The translations under genes were made by a program, and so were the position numbers. From a virus, in IMG/VR virus record IMGVR_UViG_3300048927_000157, positions 64,001-128,000 of that record: DNA of 64,000 nucleotides. The stretch is one strand, 5' to 3'. A model generated the notes under the pieces. It worked only from the letters and a program-made list of their open reading frames with translations, made no database searches and was not told the origin of the DNA. Below are positions 29,838 to 38,600 of the stretch, in pieces (the stretch's first letter is position 1; every line of letters begins with the position of its first letter).

Positions 29838-31466
29838 ATGGGAAAACAAATCTTATTTAAAGGAGATGCTCTGGAGAAATTAGCTAGAGGAGCACAACAA
29901 TTCAACGATGCAGTAACGATTACAATGGGGGCTAAGGGACAGAATGTTCTTATAGAAGATGGTTTTGGATCATCTCTTCCTCATGTAACTAAGGATGGGG
30001 TTACTGTAGCAAAATCTATTGTCTTAAAAGATGTAGTAGAAAATATTGCAGCTACGATGATTAAGAACGTAGCTCTGGAAACAAACGATCAAGTAGGAGA
30101 TGGTACTACGACAGCAACAAGTTTAGCTAATGCTGTTATTCAGTATGGTAGGGCAGCAATCATGTCAGGTGTTCATCCAATCATGTTAAAAAGAGGTTTA
30201 GATATCCAGCTACATGAAGTAGTAAAAGCCTTGGATGCCTATTCAGTTTCCATAGACGATATTGAACAGACTTACAAAGTAGCTTATATCTCAGCTAACG
30301 GAGATGACAAAATTGCAAGACTTGTAACTAATGTCTACAAAGAAGTTGGCAAAGATGGAAATGTGGCTATTGAAGTATCAAGAGATTCCATTGAGTCTTA
30401 CTACGAGAAAGTAGAAGGTATCAGCTTCAAGAATGGTTACAACAACCCTTACTACATGAATAATCCAAAAGGAACGGCTGACTTTACTGATGCTTATGTT
30501 TTAATCTGTGATTATGTAATCCATGATATGAATGAGATCCAGGAAGTTCTTAAGTTGGTTGCTGCTAAAGCTCAAAATAAACCTCTTCTAATTATCTGTG
30601 AAGATATTGATATCAGAGCTGAAGAGAAACTGATCTTAAACAAGATGAATGGAGCTCTACAGGTTGCTGTAGTTAAAGCACCAGAGTTTGGAGACAGAAG
30701 ATTAGATTACCTTGAGGATATTGCTATTGTTACTGGAGGTATCTTTGCCAGCAATCTAACAGGAATCAGACTACAAGACATCAGAGAGGAACATTTAGGA
30801 AAAGCTGCAAGAGTAATAGTTGGGTCAGACGATACTTCAATCATTGGTGGATTCGGATCAGAAGAATACATTGCAGATAGAATTGACCATGTAAAACAAA
30901 GGTTAGAAAATGCTGCTGATGAAGAAATCAAGGCTTATCAAGAAAAGAGATATGCAAGATTGAAAGGTGGTGTAGTAGTTATCAAGGTTGGTGGTTACTC
31001 AGATGTAGAAAAAATTGAGCTTAAAGATAGGGTTGAAGATGCTGTAAACTCAGTTAAATCTTCTCTTATTGATGGAATCATTCCTGGTGGTGGTGCTCCC
31101 CTTCTTAGAATTGGTGATAAAGGTTTTAAAGAAACTGACATTTCCAAATCTTCAGGGGATGTGAATAAAGGTAGACTTGTATTACTGGAAGCTATCAAGG
31201 AACCATTCAGACAGATTGTGAGTAATGCTGGGCTAGATGCTCAAGAAATTGAAAAAGAAATTCTAAAAAAATCAAAAAACATTGTCTATGATGTTATGAC
31301 AGAAAGCTACAAAGATGGCTTTAAGTATGGAGTCATAGACCCAGTTCTTGTTACCAAAACAGCTCTTATTAATGCTGTTTCTATTGCAGGAACACTACTG
31401 ACTACAGGATGTACTATAAACTATGAGGCAGACAACTCTAAACCAGTTGATATCAACTTGCCTTAA
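29838..31466 (+). CDS. groEL: GroEL-type chaperonin
   Basis: 542 aa, full length. ATP-site residues: TMGAKGQNVLI, TKDGVTVAK, the catalytic Asp in GDGTTTAT (~88-95) and VEDAVNSVKSSL...IIPGGG. The C-terminus ends NYEADNSKPVDINLP with no Gly-Gly-Met tail. The apical domain is divergent from bacterial GroEL, as in other phage chaperonins. It probably folds the giant virion proteins or other phage proteins, with the GroES-like protein at 7170 or the host lid. Last gene before a strong terminator. Confidence 0.92.
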   Translation: MGKQILFKGDALEKLARGAQQFNDAVTITMGAKGQNVLIEDGFGSSLPHVTKDGVTVAKSIVLKDVVENIAATMIKNVALETNDQVGDGTTTATSLANAVIQYGRAAIMSGVHPIMLKRGLDIQLHEVVKALDAYSVSIDDIEQTYKVAYISANGDDKIARLVTNVYKEVGKDGNVAIEVSRDSIESYYEKVEGISFKNGYNNPYYMNNPKGTADFTDAYVLICDYVIHDMNEIQEVLKLVAAKAQNKPLLIICEDIDIRAEEKLILNKMNGALQVAVVKAPEFGDRRLDYLEDIAIVTGGIFASNLTGIRLQDIREEHLGKAARVIVGSDDTSIIGGFGSEEYIADRIDHVKQRLENAADEEIKAYQEKRYARLKGGVVVIKVGGYSDVEKIELKDRVEDAVNSVKSSLIDGIIPGGGAPLLRIGDKGFKETDISKSSGDVNKGRLVLLEAIKEPFRQIVSNAGLDAQEIEKEILKKSKNIVYDVMTESYKDGFKYGVIDPVLVTKTALINAVSIAGTLLTTGCTINYEADNSKPVDINLP

Positions 31467-31486
31467 TTATTAATTGTTTGTTGATG

Positions 31487-31522
31487 AGGAGGTGGATTTT
31501 TAGTCTACCTCCTTGTTTTTTT
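31487..31522 (+). terminator. strong terminator after groEL
   Basis: 10-bp stem AGGAGGTGGA/TCTACCTCCT (31487-31496, 31504-31513; one G-U pair), 7-nt loop, then TTGTTTTTTT. It is separate from the promoter, which begins 20 nt later. Confidence 0.85.
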
Positions 31523-31531
31523 ATTAAATAA

Positions 31532-31572
31532 TGTTAAATTTTTGGTAGTCTCAATAATTTTATATATATTTG
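31532..31572 (+). promoter_or_regulatory. promoter of the helicase operon
   Basis: -33 TTG at 31542-31544, 20-nt spacer, -7 TATATTTG at 31565-31572. A single TGTTAAA half-site is at 31532-31538. ATG at 31577 is 4 nt past the -7 box, so the mRNA is probably leaderless. Confidence 0.75.
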
Positions 31573-31576
31573 CAAA

Positions 31577-31819
31577 ATGAATAGAGAAAAATACTTAGCA
31601 CTAAGAAGAAGGGGGATAGGGATAGAAATTCTTTATGAGGCTGCTAAAGACCTATCTGGATACTCAGGAAGCCTTTATCATTTCTCAAACAGCTTTACTG
31701 TTTGGTTGCAGCCAACTCAAGTCAAGCAAAACCTTTTAACTAGAGTAACTGACCACTATGATAAAAAGTTTCATATCGTTTTAACTTCATACAATAATCA
31801 AAACATAAAAATAGACTAA
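31577..31819 (+). CDS. small protein, leaderless start
   Basis: 80 aa. Begins MNREKYLALRRRGIGIEILYEAA, a basic helix, then a beta-rich half. Stop and helicase ATG overlap (TAATG). No family recognised; tight coupling to the helicase suggests a replication role. Confidence 0.65.
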   Translation: MNREKYLALRRRGIGIEILYEAAKDLSGYSGSLYHFSNSFTVWLQPTQVKQNLLTRVTDHYDKKFHIVLTSYNNQNIKID

Positions 31820-32949
31820 TGGCTATAGCTGAAGATGCACTGGCAGATTTATTACAAAAGCCAGAACAACCAAAGGGTCCTGTTTACATTAAAGACTCTA
31901 AGGAGTTAGTACAGAGGGCAGCCCAAAGATTAAGAGAGTTTAAAAGTGGTAAGTTAAAGCCAATTAAGTTTAGAAAGCAGTTTGTTAATCAAGCTTTACT
32001 AGGAGGACTTTTTCCTGGAACCGTTTTCGGGATAGCAGGATCATCAGGGCATGGTAAAACCACTTTGATGCAGGAACTGGAAGATGATATCCTAAATGAA
32101 GAGTTAAATCCTAATGCAAAGAACTATCTTGTACTTAGGAATAACTATGAGATGTCTGTCTTTAAGCTTTTCCTGAGAGCCTTGAAAAACACTTTAGGAA
32201 AGAAGATATCTGATTTACTTGGAACTAATCCTTTCACTGAAGCAGAAGAGCAATTATTTGCAGCCGTAGAGCAAAGAGAGTCTGATCCTAGAATTAAATA
32301 CTTTGAGAACCCAACTGATCCTCATATCTGGTTTGAAATCACTGAAGCTTTTATTATAGCTCACCAACATGTTGAACACATTGTTATCACCATTGACCAC
32401 ATTGCTCTAGTAAAGCAGACTATGGCTGGTAAAAAGGATGCTATTGATAACTTGATTGAGTATATCAACATCCTGAAAAATAAGTATGACAATGTATCCT
32501 TCATTATTCTTTCTCAGTTGAACAGAAACATCGAAGACAGGGAAAATGCAAAGAATAGTGCTCCAAAGAAAGGTGACCTGTATCAGTCGGATTTCCTTTA
32601 CCAGTTATCTGATGTGATCTTAGTGGTTCACAATCCGTTTAAATTCGGATTACAGGAACACATGGTGGTTCCTCAGGACATGTACTCTATCTTTAATCAA
32701 TATAAGATGACTCCTGATAAGAGATCATCTACCTTTAGAACCAGAGGACTTATATTTTATCACTTCATTAAATTAAGAGAAGATGATGATGGGACCATTT
32801 TGGATCTTTGGATAGATGAGCTACATGGAGGTTTGAACTCTAACATGGTTACAAGTTATATAGACCATGAAGTATTGCCTCAACTGGATGCTACACCAGA
32901 GATATTTGGCAGGTATGATGTAACAGAAAATAATGATCCATTTCAATAA
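31819..32949 (+). CDS. DnaB-like replicative helicase (RecA-fold domain)
   Basis: 376 aa. Walker A GSSGHGKTT (74-82), Walker B strand HIVITIDHIAL (~191-201), and FIILSQLNR (~230-238) follow the DnaB/gp4 helicase motor. The usual N-terminal primase-interaction domain is replaced by ~60 residues, so it is a compact helicase. It would unwind the fork with the primase-like protein at 5772. Same operon as a winged-helix-like protein. Confidence 0.85.
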   Translation: MAIAEDALADLLQKPEQPKGPVYIKDSKELVQRAAQRLREFKSGKLKPIKFRKQFVNQALLGGLFPGTVFGIAGSSGHGKTTLMQELEDDILNEELNPNAKNYLVLRNNYEMSVFKLFLRALKNTLGKKISDLLGTNPFTEAEEQLFAAVEQRESDPRIKYFENPTDPHIWFEITEAFIIAHQHVEHIVITIDHIALVKQTMAGKKDAIDNLIEYINILKNKYDNVSFIILSQLNRNIEDRENAKNSAPKKGDLYQSDFLYQLSDVILVVHNPFKFGLQEHMVVPQDMYSIFNQYKMTPDKRSSTFRTRGLIFYHFIKLREDDDGTILDLWIDELHGGLNSNMVTSYIDHEVLPQLDATPEIFGRYDVTENNDPFQ

Positions 32950-32960
32950 AATCAAAAATT

Positions 32961-33665
32961 ATGTACATAAACTATGAACTATTATTCAAAAAGAACCTTA
33001 CTCTATTAGATCTGGACCTTCTTATTAAGGTAAATCAGAAAGAGGGAGTGTTGTTAGAAGGGGTTGATTTCAGTAAGTATGAGGAGCTGGGATTGGTGAC
33101 ATTCTTAAAAGCTCCTAAGGAACCTCACTTATCAGTTAGATTAACCAAGAATGGTAAAGCTTTCTTAGATGCTCTTTGCACTAAAGACTTAACTCAAGAC
33201 ATTGGAGATCTAACCAAGGAACTTATTGCTCTCTATGAGTACGATGGTAAGGAAACTGGAAATGCCCTAGAGGTTCAAAAGAGACTTGTTTGGTTTATCC
33301 AAGAAACAGGTTTTGGTCCTCAAGCTATCAAAACGGTGGTTGAGAATTATATCTCAAGCTCTGGAGAATACACTATGAGATTGGATAATCTAATATGGAA
33401 AGGTCAATCTTTAGCTTTCTCTATTCACTTTCATTTAAAGGAAAGTAGACTGTTTGAGTTGTTCACGAAGACTTATAATCTGCCGACTCACTTCTTCATT
33501 AGTCCTACCAGAAGCTCAGAAGACCAATGGCTATGGGATTTATCACAGTTGAAGATTCCAAAGAAGGCAAACTCGGATTTTTACTTCACTGGCAGTGCCA
33601 AGGGAGACCAAGAATTCCAAGACAAAATAAAAAAAGTTCTTAAGGAAAAGATCAACAATCCATAA
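32961..33665 (+). CDS. possible replication initiator/helicase loader (unknown)
   Basis: 234 aa, 11 nt after the helicase. Residues 1-75 look like a winged helix (LLDLDLLIKVN, YEELGLVTFL, VRLTKNGKAFLDAL), and 85-150 are helical, similar in layout to phage replication-organiser or loader proteins. No ATPase motif. Function is inferred from fold impression and position only. Confidence 0.6.
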   Translation: MYINYELLFKKNLTLLDLDLLIKVNQKEGVLLEGVDFSKYEELGLVTFLKAPKEPHLSVRLTKNGKAFLDALCTKDLTQDIGDLTKELIALYEYDGKETGNALEVQKRLVWFIQETGFGPQAIKTVVENYISSSGEYTMRLDNLIWKGQSLAFSIHFHLKESRLFELFTKTYNLPTHFFISPTRSSEDQWLWDLSQLKIPKKANSDFYFTGSAKGDQEFQDKIKKVLKEKINNP

Positions 33666-33682
33666 TACTTTTTCTTATAAAG

Positions 33683-33713
33683 TTGTGAGTATCAGATACT
33701 ATTTGTATCTTTG
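33683..33713 (+). promoter_or_regulatory. promoter of the RlpA-like gene
   Basis: -33 TTG at 33683-33685, 20-nt spacer, -7 TATCTTTG at 33706-33713, same TTTGTATCTTTGCA class as 4752 and 8652. The leader to 33819 is about 100 nt and contains a small CGTC/GACG hairpin around 33759-33770; I recognise no riboswitch in it. Confidence 0.7.
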
Positions 33714-33818
33714 CACCTTTATTTTTTAAAGATAACAAAACAAGCACCTGTCGTCCTGTGACGGCTTTAAAAAGAGGATATGTGTTGGTGTCATCACAAA
33801 GTAACTAAATCGGAAAAT

Positions 33819-34163
33819 ATGTTAAAGAAATTTTTAACAGCACTAACGATGATGTTATTCTCCATAGCTTTTGCCCAGAAGACTGGGAAAGCAACCTTCT
33901 ACCATGATAAATATAACGGTAGAAAGGCAGCAGACGGAAGTACGTTCTATCAATCTGCCTTGACGTGTGCATCAAATGTGTACAAACTTGGTTCTCAACT
34001 GAGAATCACAAACACGGAGAATGGAAAGAGTGTAATTGTAAAAGTTACCGACACTGGACCTTTTAGGCTTCCAAAGATCGTTGACCTTAGCAAGGCAGCT
34101 TTTTCACAAATAGCTTCTTTGAAGCAAGGCATTATCAAAGTTCTTGTAGAAGAAGTAAACTAA
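33819..34163 (+). CDS. RlpA-like double-psi beta-barrel protein, secreted
   Basis: 114 aa from the ATG at 33819, which opens a clear signal peptide (MLKKFLTALTMMLFSIAFAQ); an ATG at 33780 would put 13 polar residues ahead of it. The mature part is an RlpA-type barrel: GKATFYHDKYNGRKAADGS, LRITN, VTDTGPF and VDLSKAAF. RlpA cleaves naked glycan strands of peptidoglycan. The usual Gly-Glu of that motif is Gly-Ser here, so catalysis may be altered. No SPOR domain. It could remodel the host wall. Confidence 0.8.
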   Translation: MLKKFLTALTMMLFSIAFAQKTGKATFYHDKYNGRKAADGSTFYQSALTCASNVYKLGSQLRITNTENGKSVIVKVTDTGPFRLPKIVDLSKAAFSQIASLKQGIIKVLVEEVN

Positions 34164-34167
34164 AATT

Positions 34168-34193
34168 AGCCCATCATTAAGGTGGGCTTTTAA
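34168..34193 (+). terminator. terminator after the RlpA-like gene
   Basis: 8-bp stem AGCCCATC/GGTGGGCT (34168-34175, 34181-34188; one wobble), 5-nt loop, T-rich tail. The SF2 helicase gene begins 12 nt later without a visible promoter, so this is probably read through in part. Confidence 0.65.
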
Positions 34194-34204
34194 TTTAAAA
34201 GTAT

Positions 34205-35605
34205 ATGTTTACATTTAGAGATTATCAAAACAAAAGTCATTCAGCCACAATGAACTTTCTTAGTGGCTCTAGAAAAGGTTCAAAAATCAACGTTGTTCCA
34301 ACAGGTGGGGGTAAATCCTTACTTCAGGCTAAAACGGTTCATGATTATGGTGATAGGGCTCTTATTATCAGTCCAACCATCGAGATCTTAAAGCAGAACT
34401 ATCAAAAATTTGTTGACTATGGAGGTCAGGCTTCTATATACTCAGCAAAATTGAACTCAAAAGAAATTAGTAAGGTAACATATGCCTCACTTGGAAGTAT
34501 CAAAGATTTGGGAGAAGTCTTCCATGATAACAAGACTAAGCTGCTAATCATAGACGAGTGTCACATTAATACTGATGCTAATGGTGGAATGCTGAAGAAA
34601 TTTATCAGTAAGATGAAGCCCAAATATACATTGGGTTATACAGCAACTCCATTCAGACTCGATTCACAGACAGGACCAAACGGTTTTTCTGAGTATCTTT
34701 TAAAGATGTTACCATCAACTTTCCCTAAAATCTTCGATGACTTTGCACATGTTACTCAAATTGAGGAGCTTATAAAAAATAAATTCTGGGCTGATATCCA
34801 ACTGGAACAGCATGAGTTTGATACTACAGGTCTTTTCCTTAACTCGACAGGAAATGATTATGACAAAGATGCTATAGTCAATAGGAATAAAGAACAGAAT
34901 ATCAACAACAGGATCTATAAAAGAATTAAACAATTAATGCCAGATAGAAAGTCTATCTTGGTTTTCATGGATTCTGTGGAAAACTGTGAGATCATGAGAA
35001 ATGCTTTAGGTAGCTCTTGTGAAGTAGTTCATGGAAAAACAAAAACTAAAGACAGGGAAAGGATCATTTCAGATTTTAAATCTGGAGTTGTGAAAGTTGT
35101 TCTTTGTCATTCAACTTTGGTAGTTGGATTTGACTTTCCTGGATTAGATACTGTGATAATGGGGAGACCCACAAACTCCTTAGCAGTATTCTATCAGATC
35201 TATGGAAGACTTGTAAGACCTTCTGAAGGTAAACTTGGATTATTCATTGACTTTGGTGGAAACCTGGCTAAGTTTGGGGATATGCATAACATCACTATTG
35301 AAAATTACAGAGGAATTGGTTATGAAGTTTTCTACAAAGATAGAATGGTTTCTGGAACCCCTTTAAAAGGTGAAGAGATAACGAAGAGACACCTTGATGA
35401 ACTAGTTGAAAGAAAGATGAGAGTTGAGGCTGCAATAGAGCCCAATGTAGACCATATCTTGACCATAGGTAAACACAAGGGTAATCCACTTTCAGAAGTG
35501 CCTAAATACTACCTAGATTGGCTTCTAACGTCAAATCTACCCTTAGACAATGTAACTAGAGTTACCATACAACACATATTAAAAAAGCCTACCAGTTTAT
35601 ACTAG
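34205..35605 (+). CDS. SF2 helicase (UvsW/RadD-like) with C-terminal DUF3820-type domain
   Basis: 466 aa. Motif I PTGGGKS, motif II DECH, motif III YTATP, motif V STLVVGFDFPGLD and motif VI QIYGRLVRP are all present. Residues ~425-456 (GKHKGNPLSEVPKYYLDWLL) form the small domain known from the QSregVF/DUF3820 family. It would remodel branched DNA during replication and recombination. Ends inside the convergent terminator facing the virion block. Confidence 0.88.
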   Translation: MFTFRDYQNKSHSATMNFLSGSRKGSKINVVPTGGGKSLLQAKTVHDYGDRALIISPTIEILKQNYQKFVDYGGQASIYSAKLNSKEISKVTYASLGSIKDLGEVFHDNKTKLLIIDECHINTDANGGMLKKFISKMKPKYTLGYTATPFRLDSQTGPNGFSEYLLKMLPSTFPKIFDDFAHVTQIEELIKNKFWADIQLEQHEFDTTGLFLNSTGNDYDKDAIVNRNKEQNINNRIYKRIKQLMPDRKSILVFMDSVENCEIMRNALGSSCEVVHGKTKTKDRERIISDFKSGVVKVVLCHSTLVVGFDFPGLDTVIMGRPTNSLAVFYQIYGRLVRPSEGKLGLFIDFGGNLAKFGDMHNITIENYRGIGYEVFYKDRMVSGTPLKGEEITKRHLDELVERKMRVEAAIEPNVDHILTIGKHKGNPLSEVPKYYLDWLLTSNLPLDNVTRVTIQHILKKPTSLY

Positions 35606-35613
35606 TAGGCTTT
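35584..35613. terminator. bidirectional terminator between convergent blocks
   Basis: Stem AAAGCCTAC/GTAGGCTTT (35584-35592, 35605-35613) with an internal CAG/CTA extension. A-rich on the left and T-rich on the right, so it can stop transcription from both sides. The + strand gene ends within it and the - strand gene ends 5 nt to its right. Confidence 0.85.
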
Positions 35614-35617
35614 AATT

Positions 35618-38600
35618 TTATCTCATTCCTGCTCTATCAGGACCTCCAAATGTATTGGCTAATTCTTCTTCATATTTGGCTTGCTCTTCTTTCTCTTTCT
35701 TAGACTGTTTACTCATTCCCATAAGGGTCCATTCGTTATTCAATCTGAAGAAATCTGACTTCTGGGTTACCCCATGAACTGTATCAAAGTAATGTCTTGC
35801 AAAAGTTTGCTTAGCAATCAGTTTAAATAACTTGCTATGTCCTTCATAAGATCCTCTCTCAACTTCATCGAAAGAGTAGTTAGAAGGTTTCATAAGTTCT
35901 TTCATTGAGTTAACTGCTACAAATGGTGCTTCGATAACATCTTTTGATTGTGGAATACCCGTGATACCAACCGACATTTGTTCAGAAGCTAATCTGAAGT
36001 ACATGTAACCAGCATACTGGATAGCCCAATTATCTTTATTCTCCTCATCATCTACAATAGGTGCTATTGCCATTGATCCCACTAAAATTAAAAGTGTTGA
36101 AATAGCTGCATCAACTAAAACTCTTTGTAAGTTCTTTTGTTGATGAGAATCTAATGTATCATAGATAGATTTAAACTCTTTGAAGTTACCTACTCCTTTT
36201 TTAAACTCGAAAGCCTTAAACATGTCCTTAATATAAGTTGACAAAGAGATGTAAGATCCTTCCTCATATTTATGGGTGTTTAGGTTATAATGCTGACTCT
36301 TCCATCTGTTCTGCATGTTTATAGTAAACCACTCTCTGTGTCTTAGAGCAAATCTAAGTAATGCATTTCTAGAAGCTGTTGACTTATCATACATAGGCAT
36401 TTTGGCATCAATCTTGGCTACAAGATTCTCAGTTCCTGAGGTAATCTCATTCTCCATAAATTCAAGTTCATTATCAATCTTTTCCTGATCGTTGCCATAC
36501 ATCTCATTCCATAACCCTTTGAATTTGTCAGAATAAGAAATCACTCCATTTTCTGTACTCACATTTTTGGCAACTGAGTTATCCTCAAATGATTTCCAAG
36601 CTTCACTTAATTCCTTAGGAGTTGAGAACTCATTAGAACTAATTCTCTGGAAGTCACTAAAGTTCATTAACTGATAAGATCCATCTGCCTTCTTAACATA
36701 TCTGAAGTCATGAAGTACTCCATACATAGCACTTGGTGCATAAGGGTGAGTCATAAGTTCTGTCAATGTGTGAGCAGCCCCGTGAAGTCCATCTTTAAAT
36801 ACTGCTCTAAGAGCCTGGTTATACTGTGAACCATTTAATCTCTCAGTCAATCTAAATAGACCGAATTTCTCTCCCAGTAGATAGATCTCACTTGTCTTCT
36901 CAACCTTTCCAGTTTCTGACATAAAAGCTGGTTGGTTTGCCAGATATCTTTTAGATCCCCACTTGTATGAATCTGAAGGTATATAATCTCCTAGAATTCC
37001 TTCAGTTAAACTGAAAGTGAATGCTGAAGTTCCTGAAGTAATAGATACGGCAGGGTTTAGACCTACGTTAATCAAACCTTGGTATGAGTCAAAAGATCTT
37101 AGGAAGTTAGTTAAATTCACAGACTTACCAAATAATGGAACCTCTACCTTATTTAGTTCCGATACTCCCAGTAAGTTAACCTTTCTATAGTCCTGGAACC
37201 ATTTATATGCTCTGGAGTTCTTAGCTTCTTTTCCAATGAACTTCTGTTTATTTAACATAAGCTGCTCTAGTTGGTTTGACTTTGCCAATACCTTCTGTCT
37301 CTCCGTATAAAGGTGAGCATTGTGAGTATGGGTCATAAGTCCATATAGAACATCTTCAGTTACATCTTCTAGGTTTTCGATGTTTCTCACATTCAATACT
37401 GGAACTGTAAGGTTGGATAATTCCTTTCCATCTGAGTTGATATCTCCATCAACTGTTTCCCCATAAATCATTTTATCTACTGTATTACTCCACCCATCTC
37501 TTAAGGCATTCTTTGCTGTAGTAAGTACATTTCCTTTGGCTACTTTAGCAGCATGCTCTAAGGTAGTCTTTCTTACTTGGAATCTCTTAAATGAGTTTTC
37601 AGTATTTTGTAGCCCTTGATTTTTTAAAGCTTCAAACTTACTTTCAACAATTAAATTTAGGGCTTCAAGTTGGTTTAGATTCTCTTGGCTTGTACCAGAA
37701 GAAGTCATCTTCCCTGTTCTTGAATAAGCAGCCATATCAATGTTGTACTTTCTAATGAAGTCCTCATTTTTATAAGTAGCTAACTTAGGCTGTCTTGATC
37801 CTCCCATGTGCTGACTGCCTGGGGCATTCTTCACATAATTTGGATTATCAGTAAAAGGATTTTGATCTTCCATCCACTCAACCTCAGCATTCACACTTAA
37901 GTACTGAGATAGATTAATATCAGTTCCTTCACTGTTTTTAAAGGTGAACTTAGGTGATCCTCCGTTTCTTCCTGTTTCAATATCTTCCAACACATCTGAC
38001 AAAGTGACATTGTTTCCATTGCTATCTACAATATTTCCTGTCTTTAACATGTCATAGAATTCTGCAAATCCTTTCGGTGCAAATCTCTTGAAATAACCAA
38101 GCAACTTAGATTTAGCAAATCTTGAATCAAGTGCTTCACCTCCTCTAGCTTCATACTCTGTGATAGCTCTTTGGATCTCTGAGTTGGTTGCTTTAGGGTC
38201 AAGTCCTAGTAATCTGGTAGTTACATATTTGAAGTTTCCAGTAATTGGAATGATCCCAGTTCTTTTGAAATCTCTAAATTGAGAATTGAAAAGAGTTACT
38301 TTATTCTTGTTAAGAGCAGTCATGTGACCCATCATAAATTCCATCTCTGTTAAAGAAGGCTGAAGTTTCACTGCTTCAGACAAAGCTTTAATGTAAGCTT
38401 CGTTGGCTGTAGATTCTGTTTCCAACACTGGAGTCAATCCATCCTCAGATTCCATCTTACTATTTAGTTCAGAATACAAAGATTCAATATCTTGCTCTAG
38501 GTCCTTAAATGAAGTAAGCATAGCTGTTGACATAGATTCAACATCAATCTCTGAAGGGTTTGCTGGGTTACTGAACTGTTTCAGGAAAGCAGATCTGTTG

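Noticed and set aside
33714-33818. Riboswitch in the ~100-nt leader of the RlpA-like gene
   Set aside because: Only a 4-bp hairpin and no conserved aptamer pattern that I recognise.
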